From contig NZ_CP080649.1 in the NCBI RefSeq assembly GCF_019603315.1, forward strand, positions 2,800,176-2,864,175: DNA of 64,000 nt, written 5' to 3'. Below are positions 46,204-55,046 of the stretch, piece by piece. The notes beneath the pieces were generated by a model that saw only the letters and a list, made by a program, of their open reading frames with translations, was not told the origin of the DNA and did not search any database. This DNA is from Ruficoccus sp. ZRK36 (GTDB taxonomy: Bacteria > Verrucomicrobiota > Verrucomicrobiia > Opitutales > Cerasicoccaceae). Made by a program: the position numbers and the translations under genes. Every line of letters begins with the position of its first letter. Position 1 is the stretch's first letter.

Positions 46204-47085
46204 ATGAATAAGAAATACATGCTTATCGCCGCACTGGCGGCTTCCACCATCAGTTTGAATGCTCAGACGGCCCTGTACCAGTTTGACTTTAACGACAACA
46301 ACCTCGGTACGACCACGGCCTCGACCGGCTCCTCCACCATCACGGCAGACATGACCTACCACAGCTCTACCGGTGATACCGCTACGAACCTGCGGGGTGC
46401 TGACGGCAGCGGAGTATCTGGCCAGGCCGGTGACTACGCACTCGATCTCACCGGCGCGACCCGGATGGGTGGTACGAGCTCTGTGCCCGGCTACGGTGGC
46501 GTAGTCTACGCCTCTACTGGGAGCATGAATAACGCGACCTCCACGACGATCTCCATGTGGTACAATGCCTCCACCGAGGTCGGCAGTTTTGCGCGGCTAT
46601 TCGAGTGTGGTTATACCACGATCTATGCTCTGGGGACGGGTGAGATCCGTGTCGCTTTCAGAATCACCGATGGGGTGAACCAAAGCGTCGATGTGAGTGA
46701 CGCGGTTTTATCGCTTACTAACGAATGGGTCTTCTTCGCAACAACCTACGACAGCGCCACCGGGACGGCTAAGGTCTATGCCGGTTCCAAGGAAAGTGGT
46801 GTCCTCTCAGAGATTGCCAGCACGACGCTCGACCAGGGCACTATCGCCAACTCGACCGGCCTGGCCATCGGTAACAATCAACGTGGTTCCAACGAACGTC
46901 CCTTCCAGGGGCTGATGGACGATGTCAACGTATGGGTCGATGAGAGTGGCTCCGCTGGTGCACTGAGTGAAGCCCAGCTGCAGGGCGTGATGAGCGCATC
47001 CATCCCTGAGCCCTCCCACGCTGCCGCGCTGATGTGCGTAGTTGTTGGCGGCATGCTCCTGCTGCGTCGCCGTCGCCGCGCCTAG
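46204..47085 (+). CDS. PEP-CTERM LamG-domain protein
   Basis: 293 residues with a signal peptide ending NAQTA. The mature part is a LamG/concanavalin-like beta sandwich: YALDLTGATRMGG, STTISMWYNASTEVGSFARL, WVFFATTYDSATGTAKVYAG and RPFQGLMDDVNVWVDE with the DD-V-x-V pattern of LamG repeats. The C-terminus is a PEP-CTERM signal (IPEPSHAAALMC, helix, RRRRRA). It is probably exosortase-sorted and glycan-binding at the cell surface. It parallels the PEP-CTERM gene at 9947 in the first lyase locus. Confidence 0.87.
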   Translation: MNKKYMLIAALAASTISLNAQTALYQFDFNDNNLGTTTASTGSSTITADMTYHSSTGDTATNLRGADGSGVSGQAGDYALDLTGATRMGGTSSVPGYGGVVYASTGSMNNATSTTISMWYNASTEVGSFARLFECGYTTIYALGTGEIRVAFRITDGVNQSVDVSDAVLSLTNEWVFFATTYDSATGTAKVYAGSKESGVLSEIASTTLDQGTIANSTGLAIGNNQRGSNERPFQGLMDDVNVWVDESGSAGALSEAQLQGVMSASIPEPSHAAALMCVVVGGMLLLRRRRRA

Positions 47086-47524
47086 CATCCAGGGCCCCAG
47101 CGGTCCTCGTCAGTTCGTTGTTTTTGGGTTCATCTCGCGGGCTACATCCGCGAGGTGCTGGGTGCAGCATGTACCGAAATAGAGGGAAGGCAGAGGAATC
47201 TGCCTTCCCTTGTTGCACATGGGCACCATCGCAGTTGCTTCGTGCGTGTGACAATCTCGTAACCAGAGGCATCAGAAGGTGCGCTATTGGCGTTCCTAAC
47301 GGTGCCTGATTCATGCTTGGAAGGCGCGGGGGAGTGGGTAGTTTTGATTTGCTACGCTAGGCTGATTTGCTTAGTATTCCGTCCCAATAATCACAGCGTC
47401 CGCCGGATAAACATCCAGCCAGGGTGGGCTGTCGCGGCTGTGCTTTACGGTGCAGGCGGGATATTCTATCGTCTGGTGACGGATTGATCGGGCAGGGCGA
47501 CCATCCCCCTATACCAGCACCGCG
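47086..47524. other. Gene-free gap with two hairpins
   Basis: 439 bases between the PEP-CTERM gene and the PEGA gene. It holds a hairpin CTCGCGG-GCTACAT-CCGCGAG (47134-47154) and a 12-bp stem at 47183-47210. The rest has no convincing reading frame; a 66-codon frame (47287-47487) shows no family features. The promoter of the next operon must lie in its last part. Confidence 0.5.
47183..47210 (+). terminator. Hairpin after PEP-CTERM gene, probable terminator
   Basis: Perfect 12-bp stem AGGGAAGGCAGA / TCTGCCTTCCCT with a GGAA loop. The T-run after it is weak. Confidence 0.6.
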
Positions 47525-48727
47525 ATGTTAATCTCTTACCTGCTCACCGCCAGTTCGCTTCTGCTCGCTCCTGCCGCAACACCCACGCAGAGCCCGAGCA
47601 CAGAAACGACCACCACAAAAACGGTCATCTCTCAAACCGTCACGACGACCCGCCAGCAGGCCAAGCCGGCCGAAGCTCACAGCGTCGCTATTTTCGTCAA
47701 GAACCGTGCCGGCTCCGACTGGGACGATGCGACGGAAATCTTTCAGGACTACCTGATCAGCCGCCTGGCGGACATGGACTTTGCCATCGTGACGCCGGAT
47801 GACACCGTCTACGCGCTGGGAGATGGCTATCAGGCTCAGCAGATGGACAACGAGCTTAAGGACGGCACCTCGATGCTCCGCCTGGCCCAGAACCTAGATG
47901 TCGATTACGTGCTGGTGGCTGCGATTGACGGCATGACGCAGGAAAAACGCCAGTTCGAGGGCTACGGCACGAAGACCAAGAACGATATTTACCGCGCGCG
48001 GGTCAGCTACCGGCTGCTCGATGCGCCACAGGGCGGCAGCATGACCGGCTCAACTGTCACCGTGAGCGAGCAGCTGCGCCAGACGCCGAACTCTAGCGTG
48101 GCCAGCAACGACATTTACAATTCGCTGCTCGATAAGGCCGCGGTCAAGGTGTCCGAAGTGCTCGGCCAGCAGAAGGCCAAGGGGCGCATCAAGCCGCCCA
48201 CCGAGATGGCCAAGCCCGTGCCCTTTAGCGTCGTTGTTGGCATCCAGGACATGAGCATCCCGGATGTTATCGATACCGGCGACGGCACGTACCAGCTGTC
48301 CAGTGAGAACTACTCGCTGGAGGGATACGGCGTCACCGTCGAGCTGGACGGTATCGCGATCGGCACGGCCACGGGTAAGCTTGTCGCCACGCCGGGCCTG
48401 CACCGTATGCGCTTAACCCGTCCCGGCTATGAGCCATGGGAAAAGAACGTCAAAGTCTATGACGGGCTGACCATGACAGTGACCATGCGCCTGAGCGAAA
48501 ACGAGCGTCAGCGCTGGATGCAGAACTCGCAATTCCTCAACAATCTCCGCGCTCAGGCCGTGCTGACCGATGCCGAAGTCGAGCGCATCAAGGGCATGGC
48601 CCAGGCGCTTCGCCAGTCGGGGATGCGGATCGACTACCGCACCGACACGGACCTGCCGATCACGATCAACCCAACCCAGAGCATATTCTCTCAGGGCTTC
48701 CCCGCTACGGCGGAGGAAGTCGAGTAG
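47525..48727 (+). CDS. Secreted PEGA-domain protein
   Basis: 400 residues with a Sec signal peptide (about 1-18). A Thr-rich linker precedes an N-terminal domain (about 50-210, SVAIFVKNRAGSDWDDATEI; then LRLAQNLDVDYVLVAAIDGM) that resembles the nucleotide-like ABD/CsgG-related fold. A PEGA-like carboxy domain follows (about 275-325, VTVELDGIAIGTATGKLVA then PGLHRMRLTRPGYEPWEK). The tail is charged and helical. It starts an operon-like run with three more envelope proteins. Function unknown; the companion genes point to an outer-membrane/peptidoglycan-associated complex. Confidence 0.75.
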   Translation: MLISYLLTASSLLLAPAATPTQSPSTETTTTKTVISQTVTTTRQQAKPAEAHSVAIFVKNRAGSDWDDATEIFQDYLISRLADMDFAIVTPDDTVYALGDGYQAQQMDNELKDGTSMLRLAQNLDVDYVLVAAIDGMTQEKRQFEGYGTKTKNDIYRARVSYRLLDAPQGGSMTGSTVTVSEQLRQTPNSSVASNDIYNSLLDKAAVKVSEVLGQQKAKGRIKPPTEMAKPVPFSVVVGIQDMSIPDVIDTGDGTYQLSSENYSLEGYGVTVELDGIAIGTATGKLVATPGLHRMRLTRPGYEPWEKNVKVYDGLTMTVTMRLSENERQRWMQNSQFLNNLRAQAVLTDAEVERIKGMAQALRQSGMRIDYRTDTDLPITINPTQSIFSQGFPATAEEVE

Positions 48728-48761
48728 GCCCCGCCTTTTTCACCACTAACTCTCTTTGACC

Positions 48762-49643
48762 ATGAAGTTCGCCTTTTCCTCACTCTGTCTGTCTCTGATC
48801 CTCACCGGAAGCCTCGCGCATGCCGAGATGAAGACGCTCGCCGTCGATGCGGTGAAGATCACCCCCGCAACCCTGCAAACGGCTGCCGCTCACGGCTCCA
48901 CGAATGCGCTCCAGCGCATTGCCCAGGGGCTGGATGGGCAGTTGATCGACCGCCTGCACAACACCCGTAAGTTCAAGGTCGTCGCCCAGAGCGATCTGGC
49001 GCAGCTCGTGAAGCAGCAGGAGTGGCAAAACTCCGGTAACGTGGACCCCAACGGCGCGGCTGATCAATTCGACACTGAAGGTGCGAACTACATGCTCGTG
49101 ACGACGATCGACGATTTTCAGGACTACATCGACGAGACCGTTTATAAAACCATTGGCCGTCGCTCCACACAGCGCCAGACGAGCATTTCACTGGTCGCCA
49201 AAATCTACGATACCTCCACCGGAGCCCTGCTTGAGTCGGCCAATATCCAGGTCAGCGATCAACAGTCCCTCGATGACCCCAACTACTCAGTCGGCCGTAA
49301 CGGAAGCCTGACGGATGACCTGCTTTCCACCCTTACGCGGCAGGCCGCCCAAATGATCGCCGAGCGCGTCGCGGATGTCGTTTACCCGGCCCGCGTCATC
49401 GCACTCACGGGCAGTCAGGCCACGATCAACCGCGGTGACGGCTCCGGCATTGCCGTGGGGCAGATCTGGTCGGTGTTTTCTCCCGGCCAGAATCTGGTAG
49501 ACCCGGACACGGGTGAACTGCTCGGCGTGGAGGAGGTTCAGGTCGGTACGATGCGCATCACTCAGGTCCTCCCCAAGTTCTCCAAAGGCATACTGACTGA
49601 GAACCTCGGCGTTGAGCAGCTCAACATCGTCCGCCCGCAGTAA
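48762..49643 (+). CDS. CsgG-like secreted protein
   Basis: 293 residues from ATG 48762 (MKFAFSSLCL), with a signal peptide ending around LAHA-EM. A CsgG-type domain follows (about 30-190: QRIAQGLDGQLIDRLHNTRKFKVVAQSDLAQLVKQQE read as helix, strand, helix); later strands include SISLVAKIYDTSTGALL. The C-terminal part (ARVIALTGSQATINRGDGSGI onward) looks like a FlgT-C-like beta domain. No lipobox. It follows the PEGA gene by 34 bases and precedes the COG3014-like gene by about 95. Confidence 0.8.
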   Translation: MKFAFSSLCLSLILTGSLAHAEMKTLAVDAVKITPATLQTAAAHGSTNALQRIAQGLDGQLIDRLHNTRKFKVVAQSDLAQLVKQQEWQNSGNVDPNGAADQFDTEGANYMLVTTIDDFQDYIDETVYKTIGRRSTQRQTSISLVAKIYDTSTGALLESANIQVSDQQSLDDPNYSVGRNGSLTDDLLSTLTRQAAQMIAERVADVVYPARVIALTGSQATINRGDGSGIAVGQIWSVFSPGQNLVDPDTGELLGVEEVQVGTMRITQVLPKFSKGILTENLGVEQLNIVRPQ

Positions 49644-49738
49644 AATTTCATCACGGCCGCCCGCCACGGCCTGACTTTATTAGCTACACGCACACCTCAA
49701 ACTCATACTGAATAATCACGACCTGTAAAAAAACTGCT

Positions 49739-51235
49739 ATGTGTAAACCGACCTCTATCCTCATACCGGGGCTGCTGCTGTGCGTGCTGCTCTCCGGGTG
49801 CGCGACGTATAAAAGTGAAACCGAGCAACTGCGCAGCTCTTGGGCTGCCGGTAATATCGAGGGGGCCTATGACGAAGCCACATCTGGCGCCAACGACGAT
49901 ACCGAGTCTGTGGACATCGTGATCTGGCGCCTGGAGGAGGCCACCGCCCAGCGCTACCTGAACAACTTCTCGGACAGCAATGTCGTCTTTGGACAGGCGG
50001 GTGAATGGATATCCCGCTACGACTCCGAGGCTGAGGTCAGCCTGCTGGACGAGACGGAGGCGAACTTCACGAACCAGAGTTTTCTGCCCTATACCGGGTA
50101 CTACTACGACCGCATCATGATGAATACCTACTGTGCGCTCAACAGCCTGCAGATGGGAAATGTGGATGAGATGCGTGTCTTTCTCAATCGGGCCTACGAG
50201 AGCCAGGAAAATGCCGTCTACGAGAATGCCGCCGATATCGAGAAGGCCGAGGAAGTGGCCCGCCAAGAGTCAGCCAAGGCCGAAAGCAGCAACGCGAACG
50301 ACGCCTACAATGTCGATAAGGCCCTCGACGATAAGAAATTCAACTCGGAGATCACCCAGCACTACCAGTACCTCAAGGACTACCGGGTCTATGCCGACTA
50401 CGTAAACCCGTACTCAGTGTTCATCGACGGTTTGTTTAGCCTGACCAACTCGATGGAGCAGAACGACCTTGAGCGCGCCCGCAAGAACCTGGAGCGCGTC
50501 TCCTCCATGGTCCCCGGTAACACCTACCTGCAGCAGGACCTCCAAACCGCTGATCAGATACTCGGCGGAGCCTCCTTTGAGCCGACGACTTACGTGATTT
50601 TTGAAACCGGGATGGCTCCTTCGCGCGACCAGATCCGCATCGACATCCCGCTGTTTGTCGTCACCCAGTCGGTGCCTTATGTCGGGGCGGCTTTCCCGCA
50701 GCTCAAGTTCAACGACAACTACGTGAGCGCGCTCAACGTCAAGGCCGCCGGTACGAGCTACCGTACGCAGGTCGTCTGCGATATGGATGCAGTCGTCGCT
50801 ACCGAGTTCGATAACCGCCTGCCGCTGGTCATCACCAAGACGCTGATCTCTACTGGCACCAAGGCCCTCACGCAGTGGGCCCTGCAGGAGGCCGTGAAGA
50901 ACAACTCCTACGCCTACTGGGGGGTCATGGTTGCCGGGACCATTTATCAGGCCGCCATGAACGATGCCGACCTGCGTACCTGGGTCACGCTGCCCAAGCA
51001 GTTCCAGTATTGCCGCCTGCCGACCCCTGCCGACCGCAAGATTACCATCTCTGCGGCGGGTACTGGCATGACACAGACCATCGACCTGGTGCCCGGCACG
51101 GTGAACCTCGTCTACGTCAAGAGCAACAGCCAGTACTGTCCGCTCATGATCCAGCAAAACTCACTTATCCCGCTCACGCCTGTCGAGGTTAAGCAGCCCA
51201 CAAGCGCACCGGCGGAGAGCGTGGCGCAACTTTAA
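49739..51235 (+). CDS. COG3014-type lipoprotein
   Basis: Lipoprotein of 498 residues with lipobox LLSGCA (Cys at about 21). A helical, TPR-like N-terminal region (about 25-290, ERARKNLERVSSMVPGNTYL) precedes a beta domain (YVIFETGMAPSRDQIRIDIP; later NDADLRTWVTLPKQFQYCRL), the layout of the COG3014 lipoprotein family that is linked to lpoB genes in proteobacteria. It has about 15 residues of low-complexity tail. It sits between the CsgG-like and LpoB-like genes. Confidence 0.82.
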   Translation: MCKPTSILIPGLLLCVLLSGCATYKSETEQLRSSWAAGNIEGAYDEATSGANDDTESVDIVIWRLEEATAQRYLNNFSDSNVVFGQAGEWISRYDSEAEVSLLDETEANFTNQSFLPYTGYYYDRIMMNTYCALNSLQMGNVDEMRVFLNRAYESQENAVYENAADIEKAEEVARQESAKAESSNANDAYNVDKALDDKKFNSEITQHYQYLKDYRVYADYVNPYSVFIDGLFSLTNSMEQNDLERARKNLERVSSMVPGNTYLQQDLQTADQILGGASFEPTTYVIFETGMAPSRDQIRIDIPLFVVTQSVPYVGAAFPQLKFNDNYVSALNVKAAGTSYRTQVVCDMDAVVATEFDNRLPLVITKTLISTGTKALTQWALQEAVKNNSYAYWGVMVAGTIYQAAMNDADLRTWVTLPKQFQYCRLPTPADRKITISAAGTGMTQTIDLVPGTVNLVYVKSNSQYCPLMIQQNSLIPLTPVEVKQPTSAPAESVAQL

Positions 51236-51335
51236 CCGTTTCCGCTTGTTCTGGAGGGTGGGGCGCGGGCTTCGCCCTCCCAGCAAAGCCGGGATTGATC
51301 TTACCGCATATATTTCTATACTAACCGACGTACTT

Positions 51336-51944
51336 ATGAAAAAAATCATCCTCTTTTCTTCCGCGACAGCCCTCCTGCTCCTGATGGGCGGCTGTCAGGG
51401 CGGCGGTAACGCCTCCTATGTTGATAGCAGCGGCCCGCGCACGGTCGTCAGCCTTGATAAGATTAACATCCAGGACTGGGAAAACGCCGCGAACCAGATG
51501 ATTGATTCGCTCCTGAGCTCGGGTGTGGTTGAGCGCGCTCCCCAGCAGCCTGCCGTGATGGCGGTCAGCCGTATCGTAAACAACACCACGCAGGTCGTGG
51601 ATACGAACATGCTGACGAAGAAAATCCGCATTGCTCTTAACCGCAGCGGTAAGGTTGTGACCACCACGACCTTTGGTGCCGATGGTAATGTCGAGGATCA
51701 GCTGGCCAAGGAAACCGGTGCCTATCAGGCCACCATGCAGGGGAACATGACCACGAATCCCTCGCCGATTCCTTACTATAGCCTCTCTGGTCGCATCATT
51801 GAGGACCGTGCTCGCGCTGGTAATACCCGTCAGGTCACCTACGTCTTCCAGATGTCTCTGACCACTACTCAGGATGGCCTGGCCGTCTGGGAAGACGAAG
51901 TCATGATCACCAAGCAGGGCTCCCGCGCCTCTGTCGGCTGGTAG
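51336..51944 (+). CDS. LpoB-like lipoprotein (penicillin-binding protein activator family)
   Basis: 202 residues from ATG 51336, with lipobox MGGCQG (Cys at about 20). The mature domain matches LpoB (COG3417): INIQDWENAANQMIDSLLSS, the central VSRIVNNTTQVVDTNMLTKK, and the end VWEDEVMITKQGSRASVGW. In E. coli LpoB activates PBP1b from the outer membrane; here it may do the same for a verrucomicrobial PBP. An upstream in-frame ATG would add 30 non-signal residues and was rejected. Last gene of the run; a hairpin mosaic follows. Confidence 0.88.
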   Translation: MKKIILFSSATALLLLMGGCQGGGNASYVDSSGPRTVVSLDKINIQDWENAANQMIDSLLSSGVVERAPQQPAVMAVSRIVNNTTQVVDTNMLTKKIRIALNRSGKVVTTTTFGADGNVEDQLAKETGAYQATMQGNMTTNPSPIPYYSLSGRIIEDRARAGNTRQVTYVFQMSLTTTQDGLAVWEDEVMITKQGSRASVGW

Positions 51945-51949
51945 GCAGG

Positions 51950-52215
51950 ACATAATAGTCCTGCTCCTGTGATCCTCGGGATCACTGATGGCCGGGGTTG
52001 CACCCGGTGGTGTTGATGGCTCCGCTATGGCAGAGCCATGGGTAACGGTGTTTGTCGCTGACTCAAACGCACCCCACCTGAGCAATCGCAGAGAGGTTGC
52101 CATGGAGTGCCGCAGGGGCGAGGCCTCTCGATGCTTGCGGGTGTAACCTGCGGGGCAGCTATGGCAAAGCGATAGGGACTTTCCCCATCATTGCGTCCGG
52201 ATGTAATCCAGGTAA
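51950..52215. repeat. Intergenic hairpin mosaic, copy C
   Basis: Convergent gap between the LpoB-like and SLC13 genes. Hairpins: GCAGGAC-ATAATA-GTCCTGC, GTGATCC-TCG-GGATCAC, GCGGGT-GTA-ACCTGC, GGAT-GTA-ATCC. The first two repeat copy A (22083-22130) almost base for base, followed by the same CTGATG; CCCCATCATTG is shared with copy B. Confidence 0.6.
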
Positions 52216-52223
52216 CTCGTCGC

Positions 52224-54038
52224 CTAGAAGTGCCAGAACAGCGGGATGATAATCATGCTCCCGATGAAGTAGAGGATGTTTAGCGGGATACCGACCTTGG
52301 CAAAGTCTCCGAAGCGGTAGCCACCGACGCCGTACACGTAGGTATTGGTCTGGTACCCGATAGGCGTGGCAAAGCTGGCCGAGGAGCCGATACAGGCCGC
52401 AATGATAAACGGCCGGGGATCGACATCCAGCATCTGGCCCAGTGCAATCGCGACCGGGGCCATGAGTACGACTGTCGCGTTGTTAGAGAGCAGCTCAGTC
52501 AGGATACTCGTGCTGATGTAGATAAAGGCCAGCATGACCAGCGGCTGCCAGGATACCGGGAAGTCATCCACGAGGTGGACGAGCTGAGACGAGGCGAGCT
52601 CAGTCGCCCCCGAGTCTTGCAGAGCCAGACCGAGGCCGAGCATACCGTAAATCAGCACCAGAATCCGCCACTCGATGGCAGCGTACGCGTCCTTCGGCTT
52701 AACGGTCCCCGAGAGGAAGAGAATGGCCACTGCGATGACGGCCATCGCGAAAATCGGGACATTCAGGAACGTCACCGCACCGATCATGCCTGCGATGACA
52801 GCGATCACCAGCGGCATACGGCGGCGCATGTCCTGAGCGGGGATATGGGGGCGGTCGAGCAGGATAATGTCCTCTGATGAGTGCATGTTATCGATTGCCT
52901 TATCCGTCCCCATCATGAGCAGGGTGTCCCCGAAATCCAGAGGCAGGGTTTCGAGCTTTTCGCGCACATTGCGACCTCGCCGGTGGACGGCGAGGATGAT
53001 CATACGGTAGCGCTGGCGGAAGTTGATCTCGCGGATGGTCTTACCCACGATGGTAGACATCGGGCCGATCACGCCCTCGACGATAGCTCCCTCATGGGCC
53101 GAGATCGGCTGCAGGTCGAGGCCACGCTCACCGACAAAATCGATCCCCACGGTCTCACGGGCCTTGACGATGGCATTCGGGCGGCAGGCCAGCACCAGGC
53201 GGTCTCCCTCTCGGAGGGGTTGCGTCGGTAGGTCGCCGCTCAGGGCTACGCCGTCGCGGATGATTTCCAGCAGTCGGATGCCCCGTGTGCGCTTCAGCCC
53301 GGACTCGGCAAAGCTCTGGCCGTCCAGCTCGGTCCCTTGCTTGACGTAGGCCTCGGTGATGTACTCCTTGCGCTCCTCTTCGGAGAGGATCGCGGTCAGC
53401 GTCTCACGCACGGGCAGAATCTTTTTACCCAAAACAGCCAGGTAAAGCGTACCGATAATCATCAGCGGCAGGCCCACCAGCGCCAACTCAAACATGCCCA
53501 GTGGCTGCAGGCCATAATCCCTGATAATGCCGCTCATGAGGATATTTGTGCTGGTACCCATCAGCGTACAAACGCCACCAAAAATCGACAGGAACGATAG
53601 CGGGATCAGTAACTGCGAGGCCGGGGTGTTCATCTTGCGCGCCAGCGAGATGATGACCGGCATAAACACCACCACAACTGGTGTGTTATTGATAAAGGCC
53701 GAGATGCCGCCCACACCGATCGCCAGGGCCACGATAAAGAGCCCATAGGGGAGGCGGGTGAGCTTGCCCAGCTTCTGGGCCATGAGCTCGATGGCCCCGC
53801 ATTTTTCCAGCGCCACACTGATGATGAACATCGCGGCGATGGTCAGGGGAGCCGGATTCGCAAAGACACTGACCAGCTCTCCGACCTCGGGCCAGTGGGT
53901 CGAGCCTGTGACCATACTGACAAGCAGCAGCGCTGCGAAGACGCAGATAGCCGTCACATCGACGGATATTTTTTCCGCAACGAAGCTGATCAGCGATCCG
54001 AGGAGGATGACGAGGACGACTATGATTTCCCAACTCAT
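52224..54038 (-). CDS. SLC13/ArsB-type transporter with TrkA-C domains
   Basis: Inner-membrane permease of 604 residues. The N-terminal half has about six helices with INNTPVVVVFMPVII (about 120-134), a cytoplasmic region of two RCK/TrkA-C-like domains (about 215-390, with LVLACRPNAIVKARE and LLMMGTDKAIDNM), then the second membrane half (LLSNNATVVLMAPVAIALGQ). This is the anion/Na symporter plan of the SLC13/DASS or CitMHS families often called sulfate or dicarboxylate transporters. Next to SulP and modABC genes, an oxyanion such as sulfate or sulfite is plausible. The substrate is not proven. Confidence 0.87.
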   Translation of the reverse strand: MSWEIIVVLVILLGSLISFVAEKISVDVTAICVFAALLLVSMVTGSTHWPEVGELVSVFANPAPLTIAAMFIISVALEKCGAIELMAQKLGKLTRLPYGLFIVALAIGVGGISAFINNTPVVVVFMPVIISLARKMNTPASQLLIPLSFLSIFGGVCTLMGTSTNILMSGIIRDYGLQPLGMFELALVGLPLMIIGTLYLAVLGKKILPVRETLTAILSEEERKEYITEAYVKQGTELDGQSFAESGLKRTRGIRLLEIIRDGVALSGDLPTQPLREGDRLVLACRPNAIVKARETVGIDFVGERGLDLQPISAHEGAIVEGVIGPMSTIVGKTIREINFRQRYRMIILAVHRRGRNVREKLETLPLDFGDTLLMMGTDKAIDNMHSSEDIILLDRPHIPAQDMRRRMPLVIAVIAGMIGAVTFLNVPIFAMAVIAVAILFLSGTVKPKDAYAAIEWRILVLIYGMLGLGLALQDSGATELASSQLVHLVDDFPVSWQPLVMLAFIYISTSILTELLSNNATVVLMAPVAIALGQMLDVDPRPFIIAACIGSSASFATPIGYQTNTYVYGVGGYRFGDFAKVGIPLNILYFIGSMIIIPLFWHF

Positions 54039-54206
54039 AACAGCAGGCGAAAGGGAGAAGATGTTCCGATCTGGAAAAATGCCAAGGCTTCTTTTTCGGG
54101 TCGGTCTGAGGCCTGTATTTGTAGCGGGTTGGTGGCGTATGGCAAAAGATTGATTCCACCGAGGCGTTTGTTTTAGCCTACGGGCTTCCTCTCAGAAAAT
54201 TCTCTT

Positions 54207-55013
54207 ATGAAAATGCTGTCACTACTCCTGCTCAGCCTGCTGGCGCTTACGGCCCGGGCCGAAACGATTACCGCTAAAGTCACGGCGGTGGATGATGATG
54301 CGCTGACCTTCGTCCTGGACGATGGGCGCGAGGTCAAGGTGTCGCGCGGGGACGCCCGCATCGGCTACGTCGGTCGCACCATCACCGGTAAGCTCGAGCC
54401 CGGCAACCCTCTGCCGACGCTGAGCGAAATCTGGCCCGTCAGTCCGGTCGATGATCTGCGTGAGCTGATCGCCACCGACGGGAAGCTCGTCACCGACACA
54501 GAGGCGCTTGGCCGCAAGGCCTTCCGTAAGGTCGGGCAGCAGATACCGGCCTTTGCGCTGTGGAATCAGGATGCCGACCTCGTCACGAACAAGACCTACG
54601 AGGGGCACCCGCTGGTGCTTTCGTTCATCTTTACCCGCTGCAAGATGGCTACGATGTGCCCGGCCACGACCGCCAAGATGGTAGCGCTCCAGCGGCAGGC
54701 CGCCGAGGCCGGGCTCGATAACGCCCGTTTTGCGCTCATTACCTTTGACCCTGAGTATGATACGCCGGGCATCTTTAACGAGTATGGCACGCAGCGCGGG
54801 GCGGATTTCGCGACGCTGAACTTCCTCACGGGCCCCAAGAATGTCACCGATGCCCTCATGCGGCAGTTTGGCATCCTGACCATCCGCGAGGACGGCACGA
54901 TCAACCATACCGCCGCCACGCTCTTGATCGGCCCTGACGGCACCATCCTCTACCGCAGCGAAGGCCCCGGCTGGACCGCTCAGGAGTTTCTGGATAAGCT
55001 GAAGGAAGACTGA
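54207..55013 (+). CDS. SCO1/SenC-like thioredoxin-fold protein
   Basis: 268 residues with a signal peptide ending about ARAET. The N-terminal part (about 18-110) holds a short beta domain; the SCO-like thioredoxin fold is about 115-265. The metal motif is C-K-M-A-T-M-C, five residues between the cysteines instead of the usual three (CPDVC). The partner His is in INHTAATLLI, and ITFDPEYDTP matches the SCO core. Such C-x5-C proteins occur among SCO relatives in PVC genomes. Roles include copper delivery to cytochrome oxidase or redox balance. It lies between an SLC13-like and a SulP gene; no oxidase genes are nearby. Confidence 0.8.
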   Translation: MKMLSLLLLSLLALTARAETITAKVTAVDDDALTFVLDDGREVKVSRGDARIGYVGRTITGKLEPGNPLPTLSEIWPVSPVDDLRELIATDGKLVTDTEALGRKAFRKVGQQIPAFALWNQDADLVTNKTYEGHPLVLSFIFTRCKMATMCPATTAKMVALQRQAAEAGLDNARFALITFDPEYDTPGIFNEYGTQRGADFATLNFLTGPKNVTDALMRQFGILTIREDGTINHTAATLLIGPDGTILYRSEGPGWTAQEFLDKLKED

Positions 55014-55046
55014 GCTTGTGAGTTTCGGTGGGCAAGTGCCCCCACG

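Noticed and set aside
53023-53349. Frames within the SLC13-type transporter gene on the opposite strand
   Set aside because: Short antisense shadows; the minus-strand gene has continuous membrane and TrkA-C-like segments.
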